A stretch of DNA of 21,000 nucleotides from DATHVI01 sp035461385. Its GTDB lineage: Bacteria; Actinomycetota; Thermoleophilia; Solirubrobacterales; 70-9. Below the pieces are notes generated by a model. That model had not been told where the DNA came from. It was given only the letters and a program-made list of their open reading frames with translations, and did no database searches. Positions 13,449-20,461 of the stretch are shown in pieces. The translations under genes were made by a program, and so were the position numbers. The stretch lies in the NCBI GenBank assembly GCA_035461385.1, contig DATHVI010000054.1, forward strand, positions 1-21,000, given 5' to 3'. How positions within the stretch are numbered: position 1 is the first letter of the stretch; every line of letters starts with the position of its first letter.

Positions 13449-14876
13449 TCACCCCTTGACGACGCCGATCGGGCGCAGCCGCGCGACGCGCGCCGCGAGC
13501 CCGGCACGCTCGACGACGTCGACCACCGCGTCGACCTGCTTGTAGGCGAGCGGCGCCTCCTCGGCGAGCCCGCGGCTCGATGCCCCACGGACGGTGATCC
13601 CCTCACGCTCGAGCGCGGCGCGGAGCTCGGCGCCGCCCACCTGCTTGCGTGCCGCGGTCCGGCTGAGGCGCCTGCCGGCGCCGTGGCACGTGGTCCCGAA
13701 CGAACGCTCCAGCGACCCCGGCCGGCCGGCGAGGACGTAGCTCGCCGTCCCCATGCTGCCGGGGATGAACACCGGCTGGCCGACGCCCCGGTAGCGATCC
13801 GGCAGCTCCGGGTGCCCGGGAGGAAAGGCCCGGGTCGCGCCCTTGCGGTGGACGCAGAGCTCGCGCCCGCCGTGGCGCTCGAGCTTGGCGACGTTGTGGG
13901 CGACGTCGTAGACCTGGCGGGTCGCGGCGGCGACCTCGTCGCCGAGGACCGCTGCGATCGCCGAGCGGCAGGCGTTGGCGAGCGCGGCGCGGTTCGCCCA
14001 GGCGAAGTTCGCCGCCGCCGCCATCGCCGCGAGGTACTCGCGCGCCTCCGGGGAGTCGAGTGGGGCGCAGGCGAGCTGGCGGTCGGGCAGCTCGATCCCG
14101 TAGCCCTTGATCGCGGCGTCCATCAGCTTGACGTGGTCGGTGCAGACCTGGTGCCCGAGCCCGCGCGATCCCGAGTGGATCAGGATCGTGGCCGCTCCCG
14201 CCTCGATCCCGAACGCCGCGGCGGCCTCGGCATCGTCGATGCGCTCGACGCGCTGGAGCTCGATGAAGTGGTTGCCCGAGCCGACGGTGCCGAGCTGGCT
14301 CGCCCCCCGCTCGCGCGCCCGCGCCGAGACGGCGCCGGGGTCGGCGCCCGGCAGCCGCCCGCGCGACTCCGTGTGCTCGACGTCGTCCTCGGTGCCGATG
14401 CCGCGGGCGAGCAGCGCCGCCGGTCCCCGAGCGAGGACCCGGTCGAGCTCGTCGCGACCGAGCCGGAGCCGCGAGTCGCGTCCCGTCCCGGCCGGCGCGA
14501 GGCGGGCGACCTCGTCGACGAGCCGTTCCTTTCGCGGGCCGAGCTCGGCCGCGGCGACGGGAACCACGAGCAGCCGGACGCCGCAGTTGATGTCGTAGCC
14601 GACCCCGCCGGGCGAGACGACGCCGTCGGGCGGCGCGGTCGCGGCGAGCCCGCCGACCGGGAACCCGTAGCCCTGGTGGATGTCGGGCATCGCGATCGCG
14701 GCGCCGACGATCCCGGGCAGCGTCGCGACGTTCGCGAGCTGCTCGAGCGAGCGATCGCCGGCGATCGCGTCGAGGATCTCCTCGGAGGCGAAGACGCGTG
14801 CCGGGACGCGCATCCCGCGGCGCTCGTCGGCGGGCAGCTCCCAGAGGGTGTCGTCGATCCGGCTCAGGCCTTCCAT
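13449..14876 (-). CDS. rtcB: RNA-splicing ligase RtcB
   Basis: RtcB joins RNA 2',3'-cyclic phosphate (or 3'-phosphate) and 5'-OH ends using GTP and Mn2+. With the ATG at 14876 the protein has 475 residues. All key residues are present: Asp95 and Cys98 in GVGYDINCGVRLL, His203 in GSGNHFIELQ, His234 in IHSGSRGLGHQ, His327 in YDVAHNVAK and the guanylated His397 in CHGAGRRLSRTAA. Several of these fall at the same numbers as in the archaeal enzyme, which supports this start over the upstream ATG at 14915, inside the archease gene. It begins 4 bases after the archease stop, so the two form one unit. The likely job is tRNA or rRNA break repair. Confidence 0.95.
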   Translation of the reverse strand: MEGLSRIDDTLWELPADERRGMRVPARVFASEEILDAIAGDRSLEQLANVATLPGIVGAAIAMPDIHQGYGFPVGGLAATAPPDGVVSPGGVGYDINCGVRLLVVPVAAAELGPRKERLVDEVARLAPAGTGRDSRLRLGRDELDRVLARGPAALLARGIGTEDDVEHTESRGRLPGADPGAVSARARERGASQLGTVGSGNHFIELQRVERIDDAEAAAAFGIEAGAATILIHSGSRGLGHQVCTDHVKLMDAAIKGYGIELPDRQLACAPLDSPEAREYLAAMAAAANFAWANRAALANACRSAIAAVLGDEVAAATRQVYDVAHNVAKLERHGGRELCVHRKGATRAFPPGHPELPDRYRGVGQPVFIPGSMGTASYVLAGRPGSLERSFGTTCHGAGRRLSRTAARKQVGGAELRAALEREGITVRGASSRGLAEEAPLAYKQVDAVVDVVERAGLAARVARLRPIGVVKG

Positions 14877-14880
14877 CGGG

Positions 14881-15288
14881 CTAGACGTCGAAGACGACTC
14901 GCGCGCGCCACGCATCGCCCTGACGCCAGATTCCGAGCCGATGGTAGGTGACCGCCTTGACGAGGTGGGAGACCTCGAGGCGGACCGCGGCGAGGGTGGC
15001 GTCGAGCTGAGTCTCGGAGAGCGCGAGTCGCTCGACGCGCGCGGGTACGAGCCCGTCGCGCTCGGCCCGGTAGGCGAGCTCGGCGAGCCACTCCGCGAGC
15101 AGGGCGGGGGCGTCCGGAGCGTCGACGGCGACCGCGATCTCGGCCGGCGCGGGTGCTTCGTCGCTGCTCTCGGCGCGCTCGCTGAGCAGCTCGCCGAGGG
15201 CGAGCGCGGCTTCGACGAAGAGGCCCTCGAGGGTCCCGGCGCCGAGCTCGAGCTCGAGCTCGCCGGTGTGCTCCGCCCATGATCTCAT
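14881..15288 (-). CDS. Archease, RtcB cofactor
   Basis: Archease speeds RtcB guanylylation and multiple turnover. The 135-residue protein shows the family start (WAEHTGELELELGAGTLEGLF, corresponding to the usual DHTAD...TLEELF) and end (VKAVTYHRLGI followed by a strand finishing in VVFDV). In the metal-binding DHTAD motif the first Asp is Glu and the second region reads GE, a conservative but noticeable change. An ELELEL beta strand is coded by tandem GAGCTC units (about 15244-15262). The gene is first in a minus-strand pair with rtcB and is divergent from hflX across 24 bases, where the two promoters must overlap. Confidence 0.85.
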   Translation of the reverse strand: MRSWAEHTGELELELGAGTLEGLFVEAALALGELLSERAESSDEAPAPAEIAVAVDAPDAPALLAEWLAELAYRAERDGLVPARVERLALSETQLDATLAAVRLEVSHLVKAVTYHRLGIWRQGDAWRARVVFDV

Positions 15289-15298
15289 CGCCGCCGCC

Positions 15299-15311
15299 TA
15301 CACTCAGCGTA
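15299..15311. promoter_or_regulatory. Overlapping divergent promoter elements, archease/rtcB and hflX
   Basis: On the plus strand TACACT (15299-15304) is 8 bases before the hflX GTG. On the minus strand TACGCT (complement of 15306-15311) is 17 bases before the archease ATG at 15288. The two hexamers are one base apart in a 24-base gap, so polymerase binding for one should exclude the other. Confidence 0.45.
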
Positions 15312-15312
15312 C

Positions 15313-16674
15313 GTGCAGCGAAGCGACTACGGACGCCGAACGGAAGGCCGCGACGCGGCCGCTGCCGCGGGCGTTCGGAACCCGCGGGCGCGCCAGCGTG
15401 CGCTGGCGATCGGCGTCGTCCCCGGGCCGGCGGCCGACGCCCCGCTCGGCGAGCTCAAGGAGTTGCTGCGCACCGCCGGCGTCGCCACCGCGGGCGAGCT
15501 GATCCAGGTCCGCCCGGAGCCGGACCCCGACCGGTACTTCGGCCGCGGGAAGCTCGACGAGCTCAAGGCCGAGATCAAGCGCAGCGGCGCGAACATCGTC
15601 GCCTGCGACGACGAGCTCGCCCCGCGCCAGGAGCGGAACCTCGAGGCCGCGCTCGACGTTCCGGTGATCGACCGCGCGGCGATCATCCTCGACATCTTCG
15701 CCGACCACGCCCACACCGCCGAGGGCAAGCTCCAGGTCGAGCTCGCGCAGCTCGAGTACAACCTGGCCCGGATGCGGGGTCTGTGGACGCACCTCGAGCG
15801 GCTCGGCGCGGGACGGATCGACGGCGGCATCGGAACCAGGGGCCCGGGCGAGTCGCAGATCGAGACCGACCGCCGGCTTTCCCGCGACCGGATCACCGCC
15901 CTGCGACGGCGGCTGCGCCGGGTCGAGCGGACCCGGGGGGTGATGCGCGCGCGGCGCGAGGCGTCCCCGGCCCCGACCGTCGCCCTCGCGGGCTACACGA
16001 ACGCCGGCAAGTCGACGCTGCTGAATGCGCTCACGGGCGCAGGTGTAGGGGTCGGCGCGCGCCTCTTCCACACCCTCGACCCGACGACGAGGTCGTTCGA
16101 GCACGGCGGGCGCCGTTATCTCGTCACCGACACGGTCGGGTTCATCCGCAAGCTCCCGCATCAGCTCGTCGAGGCGTTCAAGGCGACGCTCGAGGAGACG
16201 AGGATCGCCGACCTCGTCGTCCATGTCGTCGACGCGTCCGAGCCCGAGCCGCAGCGGCGCGAGGCGATCGCCGCCGTCGACTCGGTGCTCGAGGAGATCG
16301 GCGCCGGTGCGTCGCCCCGGCTGCTCGTCTACAACAAGCTCGATCTCGTCGACGACGACGAGCGCCGCGACCTGCTGATTGCGAATCCCGATGCGATCGG
16401 GATCTCCGCGACGAGCGGCGAAGGCCTCGAGGCGCTGCGCGAGCGGATCGAGCTCGCATTCGAGGAGACGCTGCGCCCGGTCGAGCTGCTCGTGCCCTAC
16501 TCGGAGGGCTCGAGGCTGTCCGAGCTCCACGAGCTCGCCGGCGCGCTCGAGCGCGAGGATCGCGCCGAGGGGGTGCTGGTCCGGGCGAAGGTCCCGGCCG
16601 CGCTCGCGTACCGGTTCGCGGAGTTTGCGGTCAACGGCGCCGACGGCCGCGACCCCTCGGCCCGCGCCGCTTGA
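15313..16674 (+). CDS. hflX: Ribosome-associated GTPase HflX
   Basis: HflX binds the 50S subunit and splits stalled or stress-idled ribosomes. The 453-residue protein has the HflX N-terminal domain with DRYFGRGKLDELK and the DRAAIILDIFADHAHTAEGK segment. An Arg-rich helical linker with GPGESQIETDRR follows. The GTPase domain has G1 GYTNAGKST (227-235), G3 DTVGFI, G4 NKLD and a G5-like SATSGEG. It starts on GTG from a TACACT hexamer 8 bases away, with no Shine-Dalgarno, so leaderless translation is likely. Divergent linkage to the RtcB/archease RNA repair pair suggests a shared stress context, which is inference. The first 25 residues are Arg/Ala-rich and not conserved-looking. Confidence 0.95.
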   Translation: MQRSDYGRRTEGRDAAAAAGVRNPRARQRALAIGVVPGPAADAPLGELKELLRTAGVATAGELIQVRPEPDPDRYFGRGKLDELKAEIKRSGANIVACDDELAPRQERNLEAALDVPVIDRAAIILDIFADHAHTAEGKLQVELAQLEYNLARMRGLWTHLERLGAGRIDGGIGTRGPGESQIETDRRLSRDRITALRRRLRRVERTRGVMRARREASPAPTVALAGYTNAGKSTLLNALTGAGVGVGARLFHTLDPTTRSFEHGGRRYLVTDTVGFIRKLPHQLVEAFKATLEETRIADLVVHVVDASEPEPQRREAIAAVDSVLEEIGAGASPRLLVYNKLDLVDDDERRDLLIANPDAIGISATSGEGLEALRERIELAFEETLRPVELLVPYSEGSRLSELHELAGALEREDRAEGVLVRAKVPAALAYRFAEFAVNGADGRDPSARAA

Positions 16675-16698
16675 GATGACTGAGGCCCGGGGTACGCT
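16671..16698 (+). promoter_or_regulatory. Promoter of dut (TTGAGA, 16 bases, TACGCT)
   Basis: TTGAGA (16671-16676) overlaps the hflX stop codon and is 5/6 to the -35 consensus. A 16-base spacer leads to TACGCT (16693-16698), which is 9 bases before the dut ATG. This is the best full promoter in the window and supports reading the other TANNNT hexamers as -10 elements. Confidence 0.6.
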
Positions 16699-16707
16699 GG
16701 CGCGGCG

Positions 16708-17139
16708 ATGAAGCTGCGAGTGAGACGCCTGCGCGAGGACGCCGCGCTTCCCGCCCGCGCCCACCCCGGCGACGCCGGCCTCGACCTTCGCGCCGCCGAA
16801 GCGGCGACGCTGGGGCCCGGCGAGCGCGCGAGCATCGCCACCGGGATCGCGATCGAGGTCCCCGATGGCCATGCGGGCCTGGTCCTGCCGCGCTCCGGGC
16901 TCGCCGCCGAGCACGGGGTCGCGCTCGTCAACTCCCCCGGGCTGATCGACTCCGGCTATCGCGGCGAGGTCCGCGTCCTGCTGCTCAACACCGACCCGGA
17001 GCGGCCGTTCCGCGTCGAGGCGGGCGAGCGGATCGCGCAGCTCCTCGTCACCCCGTACACCGAGGTCGAGCCGGCCGAGGCGGCCGAGCTCGCGGCGAGC
17101 GCCCGCGGCGCCGGCGGCTTCGGGTCGACCGGGCGCTGA
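16708..17139 (+). CDS. dut: Deoxyuridine 5'-triphosphate nucleotidohydrolase (dUTPase)
   Basis: The 143-residue protein carries all five motifs of the trimeric dUTPase family in order: PGDAGLDL (20-27), PRSGLA (61-66), NSPGLIDSGYRGEV (75-88), ERIAQLLV (107-114) and the Gly-rich C-terminal RGAGGFGSTG (133-142). It hydrolyses dUTP to dUMP, keeping uracil out of DNA and supplying thymidylate synthesis. Length and motif spacing are standard. It has its own promoter within the 33 bases after hflX, with a near-leaderless start. Confidence 0.96.
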   Translation: MKLRVRRLREDAALPARAHPGDAGLDLRAAEAATLGPGERASIATGIAIEVPDGHAGLVLPRSGLAAEHGVALVNSPGLIDSGYRGEVRVLLLNTDPERPFRVEAGERIAQLLVTPYTEVEPAEAAELAASARGAGGFGSTGR

Positions 17140-17148
17140 TCCCCCGCC

Positions 17149-17179
17149 GGCGCCTGCGCGCCCCGGGCCGCCGGCGGCC
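17149..17179 (+). terminator. Two GC hairpins between dut and the next gene
   Basis: GGCGC/GCGCC with a CTGC loop (17149-17162) is followed by the perfect 14-base palindrome GGCCGCCGGCGGCC (17166-17179). They lie between the dut stop and the -10 of the following gene. There is no T-tract; termination is possible but unproven. Confidence 0.3.
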
Positions 17180-17185
17180 GCCCCC

Positions 17186-17191
17186 TACGAT
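17186..17191 (+). promoter_or_regulatory. -10 element (TACGAT) of the Thr/Glu-repeat protein gene
   Basis: TACGAT lies 7 bases before the GTG at 17199 with no Shine-Dalgarno, again the leaderless pattern. Confidence 0.55.
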
Positions 17192-17198
17192 CAGGGCC

Positions 17199-17546
17199 GT
17201 GCCCGAGCCCTCACCGCAGCCGCCTCCCGATGCCGAGCCGTCACGGTCGTGGTTCGGCGGTCTCGACCGCCGCGCCAAGGCGCTCCTGGTCGGGTTCTGC
17301 GCGCTCGCGCTCGGGCTCGGCGTCGCGCTGGCGCTGATCGTCGCCGATCCCCCGCGCGAGGCCGTCCTCGTGACCGAGACCCGCACCGAGACCGAGACCG
17401 AGACGCCGACGACGACCACGACCGTGGTCACGACGACGATCGAGACCACCGCCACCGAGACGGAGACGGAAACCGAGACCGAGACCGAGATCGAGCGCAG
17501 CACGCGAACGGTGACCGAGACGGTCACCGAGGAGGCGGAGGACTAG
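17199..17546 (+). CDS. Small single-pass membrane protein with a Thr/Glu-repeat tail
   Basis: Not recognised as a known family. The 115-residue product has a Pro-rich cytoplasmic N-terminus with a basic patch (LDRRAK) and one transmembrane helix (about 28-48). Its roughly 65-residue external tail is made almost only of Thr, Glu and Val (ETRTETETE, then TTTTTVVTTTIETT, then TETETETETE). Such tails are typically unstructured and could be O-glycosylated or span the cell wall. Reality as a gene is supported by the well-placed TACGAT promoter, a clear helix and normal G/C-rich third positions. The GTG start 7 bases after the hexamer fits the local pattern. Its stop codon shares the palindrome CTAG with the stop of the converging gatD gene. 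Confidence 0.65.
   Translation: MPEPSPQPPPDAEPSRSWFGGLDRRAKALLVGFCALALGLGVALALIVADPPREAVLVTETRTETETETPTTTTTVVTTTIETTATETETETETETEIERSTRTVTETVTEEAED
17372..17532 (+). repeat. Degenerate ACCGAG hexamer repeats coding the Thr-Glu tail
   Basis: ACCGAG and near copies (ACGGAG, ACCGAC) recur in phase through the region and encode Thr-Glu pairs, interrupted by ACC/ACG Thr runs at about 17405-17445. Copy number in such hexamer arrays can change by slippage without shifting the frame. Confidence 0.6.
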
Positions 17547-18304
17547 GTCACGTTCGAGGGCGGCCGGTGGCGCCCGAGCGCCGCCTTGCGCGCTGAGGCG
17601 TGAGCGGCATCCTCGAGCCGGTCGTCGAGCGGCTCGAGCTCGGGCTCGGCGCCGGTCCGCCGGGCGAGCGCGAGGGCGGTGAGCCGATCGGCGAGCCAGG
17701 CGTTCTTCGGCAGCAGCGGGCCGTGGATGTAGGTCCCGAACAGGGTCCCCGCCCGGACCCCCTCGAGCCCGTCGATGCCGTTGTTGCCGTGACCGCGGAC
17801 GACGCGGCCGAGCGGCGTCACGCCGTCGCCGAGGTGCGTTCTCCCGCCGTGGTTCTCGAACCCGGCGACGAGCCGAGGTCCGGTGCCGAGGTCGACTTCG
17901 ATCGCGACGTTGCCGATCAGTCGCGGGCCCGTGCCTCGGACCGTCTCGAGGTCGACCAGCCCGAGCCCGGCCAGCCGCTCGTCGCCGAGCTGGTAGCTGC
18001 GGCCGAGGAGCTGGTAGCCGCCGCAGACCGCGAGCCCGACGGCGCCGTCGCCGATCGCCGCCGCGATCGCTCCGCGCTTCGTCGACAGCATGTCGGCGGC
18101 GACGATCCGCTGATCGCGATCCTGGCCGCCGCCGATGTAGATCAGGTCGTGGGCAGCCGGGTCGAACGCCTCGCCGGGCCCAGCGGCGGTGTAGGTGAAG
18201 CGGATCCCGCGCCACTCGCAGCGGCGGGCGAGGAAGAGGATGTTCCCGCGGTCGGCGTAGATGTTCATCTGCTCCGGGTAGAGCGCGAGGACGCGCAGCT
18301 CCAT
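17543..18304 (-). CDS. gatD: Lipid II isoglutaminyl synthase, glutamine amidotransferase subunit GatD
   Basis: GatD supplies ammonia to MurT for amidating the second-position D-Glu of the peptidoglycan stem peptide. The 253-residue protein is a CobB/CobQ-like class I amidotransferase with the nucleophile Cys94 in LAVCGGYQLLG and His194 in GTYIHGPLLPKN. The segments PEQMNIYADRGN at the start and FENHGGRT in the middle are typical of GatD rather than cobyric acid synthase. It is the last gene of a minus-strand operon, starting 4 bases after the methyltransferase stop. Its TAG stop overlaps that of the converging gene in CTAG, leaving no terminator space. The C-terminal ~35 residues are charged and unremarkable. 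Confidence 0.92.
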   Translation of the reverse strand: MELRVLALYPEQMNIYADRGNILFLARRCEWRGIRFTYTAAGPGEAFDPAAHDLIYIGGGQDRDQRIVAADMLSTKRGAIAAAIGDGAVGLAVCGGYQLLGRSYQLGDERLAGLGLVDLETVRGTGPRLIGNVAIEVDLGTGPRLVAGFENHGGRTHLGDGVTPLGRVVRGHGNNGIDGLEGVRAGTLFGTYIHGPLLPKNAWLADRLTALALARRTGAEPELEPLDDRLEDAAHASARKAALGRHRPPSNVT

Positions 18305-18308
18305 CGAC

Positions 18309-19070
18309 CTACGCCTCCCCTCGCTCGAGGACGACGACCGTCGACCCGACGTGGTCGGGGGTGGGGCCGATCGCGATCCGTCCGGCGGGGCTGAGTCCGA
18401 CCGCCTCGGCTTCGGCCTCGAATCGCGCCGGGTCGAGGAGGTCGAGGCTGATCGAGTCGACCTCCTCGGCGAGCTCGCCCCGCGGCGAGACGGCCTGGCG
18501 GAGACGCCGCAGCTCGAGGGTACCGTCGGCCTCGCGGACCTCGAGCGGCAGGCTCGAGAAGACCCAGCCGCCGCGTTCGAGCACGTCGGGGAGCGGCGGC
18601 CCCAGGTCCCGCTCGACCTCCGGCCCGCCGGCGAGCAGGGCGGCGGCGAACCGCGCTCCCGGCTCGAGCTGGGCGACGGCGGAGGCGAGGAGGCGGGCCC
18701 GCCCGCCGGAGCCGGAGAGCATCTGGACGAGCTGCATCGGCGCGATCACGAGGGCGAATCTCGCGCCGAGCGAGAGCTCGCGCACGTCGACGGTCACCGT
18801 CGCGACCTCGACTCCGGCGTCGCGGGCGCGCCGGCGGAGCTCGTCGAGCAGGGCGCCGGCGCGATCGACGGCGGTGACTCGGTGGCCGGCGAGCGCGAGC
18901 TCGAGTGACACCCGGCCGGTTCCCGCGCCGAGGTCGAGCACGGGGCCTCCGGCCTCGGCGGCGAGCCGCCGCCAGAGCTCGAGATCGGCCGAATACGCGC
19001 CGCATTCGCAATCGTGCCAGGCGATCTCGGCGGCCGGGGGCCCCGCATCGTCTCCTCGCGCCGCGCTCAA
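18309..19070 (-). CDS. Class I SAM-dependent methyltransferase between murT and gatD
   Basis: A 253-residue protein with a Rossmann-type methyltransferase core. It has motif I VLDLGAGTGRVSLELA, an acidic end of strand 2 (VTAVDRAG) and a post-motif region with APMQLVQML, and ends in STVVVLERGE. An N-terminal HDCECGAYSADLELW segment precedes the core. The substrate is unknown. It is translated from TTG at 19070, which overlaps the murT stop as TTGA, and GAGGAG lies 8 bases upstream. No ATG or GTG in frame fits the domain start as well. Being locked between murT and gatD by an overlap and a 4-base gap, it is surely co-expressed with lipid II amidation, and a cell-envelope target is a reasonable inference. 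Confidence 0.8.
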   Translation of the reverse strand: MSAARGDDAGPPAAEIAWHDCECGAYSADLELWRRLAAEAGGPVLDLGAGTGRVSLELALAGHRVTAVDRAGALLDELRRRARDAGVEVATVTVDVRELSLGARFALVIAPMQLVQMLSGSGGRARLLASAVAQLEPGARFAAALLAGGPEVERDLGPPLPDVLERGGWVFSSLPLEVREADGTLELRRLRQAVSPRGELAEEVDSISLDLLDPARFEAEAEAVGLSPAGRIAIGPTPDHVGSTVVVLERGEA

Positions 19071-20461
19071 CGCCAATACTCCTCGGCGAGGCCGCGGTCG
19101 GCGAGCAGGGTCCGCAGCTCGAGCAGCGCGGTGTAGGTGGGGAGCGCGAACACGCGGCCACGGGCAGCTGCGAGGGCGCCGTCGAGCGAGGCCGCGATCG
19201 GCTCGGTGACCGCGATCGCGCCGGGGTCGATGCCCGCGTACTTGAGCCGCAGCGCCATCTCGGGCGCCCTTGAGCCGGCGCAGATCACCCGGCGGACCCG
19301 CCCGGCGAGGAGCTCGAAGTCCGCGTCCCAGATCCACGAGACATCGCGGCCGTCGGCGATCCGATCGTTGAGCGCGACCCAGAGGTCGAGGTCAGGGGAC
19401 TCGTCGCTCGACTCGAGCCTCAGCGTCCGCAGGACCTCGTTCGCGCCGGCGGGGTTCTTGATCAGCAGGATCGAGACCGGGGTGCCGCCGACGTCGATCG
19501 TCTCGACGCGGCCGAATGCCGCCTCGGCGGCCTCGAGCCCGGCGACGGCGCTCGCGAGCGGGACGCCGATGCGAAGCGCGGCGGCGAGCGCCGCGAGCGC
19601 GTTGTAGGTGTTGTAGAGCCCGGGGAGGGGGAGGGAGAGGTGGACATCGCCCGCGGGAGTGGTTATGTCAACCTCGGAGCCCTTCATACCGCGCAGCTCG
19701 ATTCGCCGCGCGGCGACGTCCGGGGCCGGTCGGCTCGCTCCGCAGCTCGGGCAGCGGTAGTGACCGAGGTGGCCGACGAAGGCGCGCTCGTAGGCGTACG
19801 GGGCGCCGCAGCGCCGGCAGTGCTTGGCGTCGAAGGCGTGCTGAAGCTCGGGCAGCGCCTGGGCGGGGTCGTCGATCCCGAAGTAGGTGATCTCCGGCCG
19901 GCGATCGAGATTCGCGTCACGCCCGAGGTCGGCGACCAGGGGGTCGTCGGCGTTGAGGATGAACGCGGCCCGGCCCGCGTGGGCCTCGACAACGGTCGCC
20001 CAGTCGTCGGCGAGGCGCTCGAGCTCCCCGTAGCGGTCGAGCTGGTCACGAAACAAATTCGCGAGCACGACGGCACGGGGCCGCAGCGCGTCGACGACCC
20101 GCGGCAGCCACGCCTCGTCGACCTCGAACAGTCCCTCGTCGCCGCGCTGGGACAGCAGCGCAGTCGCGACGCCCCAGGTCATGTTCGACCCGGCGCGGTT
20201 GTGAACCGGCTGCCTCCCCGCGGCGCGCAGCGCCGAGGCGATCATCCCCGCGGTCGTGGTCTTGCCGTTCGTCGCGCTGACGATCGTCGACCCGGACACC
20301 AGCCGGCTCCCGAGCCGCTCGATCGCGTCCGGAGCGAGCCGCAGCAACACCCTGCCCGGAAGCGTCGTGCCCCCGCCGCGCCCGCTTCTGCGGCTGAGCC
20401 AGCCGCTCGCCCGGGCGAGCGCGAGCTTGGCCCGGAAGGCCGGGGTCGACTCGCCGCTCAT
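19067..20461 (-). CDS. murT: Lipid II isoglutaminyl synthase, Mur-ligase subunit MurT
   Basis: MurT is the ATP-using partner of GatD. The 464-residue protein has the Mur ligase central domain with the P-loop ATNGKTTT (63-70). It also has the NRAGSNMTWGVATALL and NLFRDQLDRYGE segments and the MurT-specific four-Cys zinc ribbon inserted in the central domain (Cys215, Cys218, Cys237, Cys240). The C-terminal domain includes NPAGANEVLRTL and the DVSWIWD motif; in known MurT this motif carries an Asp needed to complete the GatD active site. The ATG at 20461 overlaps the TGA stop of the upstream kinase-like gene as ATGA. A longer upstream frame exists but would run through that gene, so it is rejected. 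Confidence 0.95.
   Translation of the reverse strand: MSGESTPAFRAKLALARASGWLSRRSGRGGGTTLPGRVLLRLAPDAIERLGSRLVSGSTIVSATNGKTTTAGMIASALRAAGRQPVHNRAGSNMTWGVATALLSQRGDEGLFEVDEAWLPRVVDALRPRAVVLANLFRDQLDRYGELERLADDWATVVEAHAGRAAFILNADDPLVADLGRDANLDRRPEITYFGIDDPAQALPELQHAFDAKHCRRCGAPYAYERAFVGHLGHYRCPSCGASRPAPDVAARRIELRGMKGSEVDITTPAGDVHLSLPLPGLYNTYNALAALAAALRIGVPLASAVAGLEAAEAAFGRVETIDVGGTPVSILLIKNPAGANEVLRTLRLESSDESPDLDLWVALNDRIADGRDVSWIWDADFELLAGRVRRVICAGSRAPEMALRLKYAGIDPGAIAVTEPIAASLDGALAAARGRVFALPTYTALLELRTLLADRGLAEEYWR
19079..19084 (-). promoter_or_regulatory. Ribosome binding site selecting the TTG start of the methyltransferase
   Basis: On the minus strand GAGGAG inside the end of murT lies 8 bases before TTG at 19070. 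It decides the start codon of the next gene, which otherwise has no conventional initiator. Confidence 0.65.

Noticed and set aside
10294..13452. Very long open frame (>1000 codons) on the minus strand opposite miaA end, dapF, dapL and the permease
   Set aside because: It lies antisense to four well-supported genes, its translation is Arg/Asp/Gly-rich with no recognisable domain, and such frames are expected opposite GC-rich coding DNA with few stop codons.
14877..14915. Upstream ATG at 14915 as the rtcB start
   Set aside because: It would add 13 Ser/Arg-rich residues inside the archease gene; the ATG at 14876 places the metal ligands at the same numbers as characterised RtcB and follows the archease stop by 4 bases.
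15242..15262. Tandem GAGCTC units as a possible regulatory or recombination repeat
   Set aside because: They simply encode the Glu-Leu beta strand of archease, and Glu-Leu codon pairs of this kind are frequent throughout the window.
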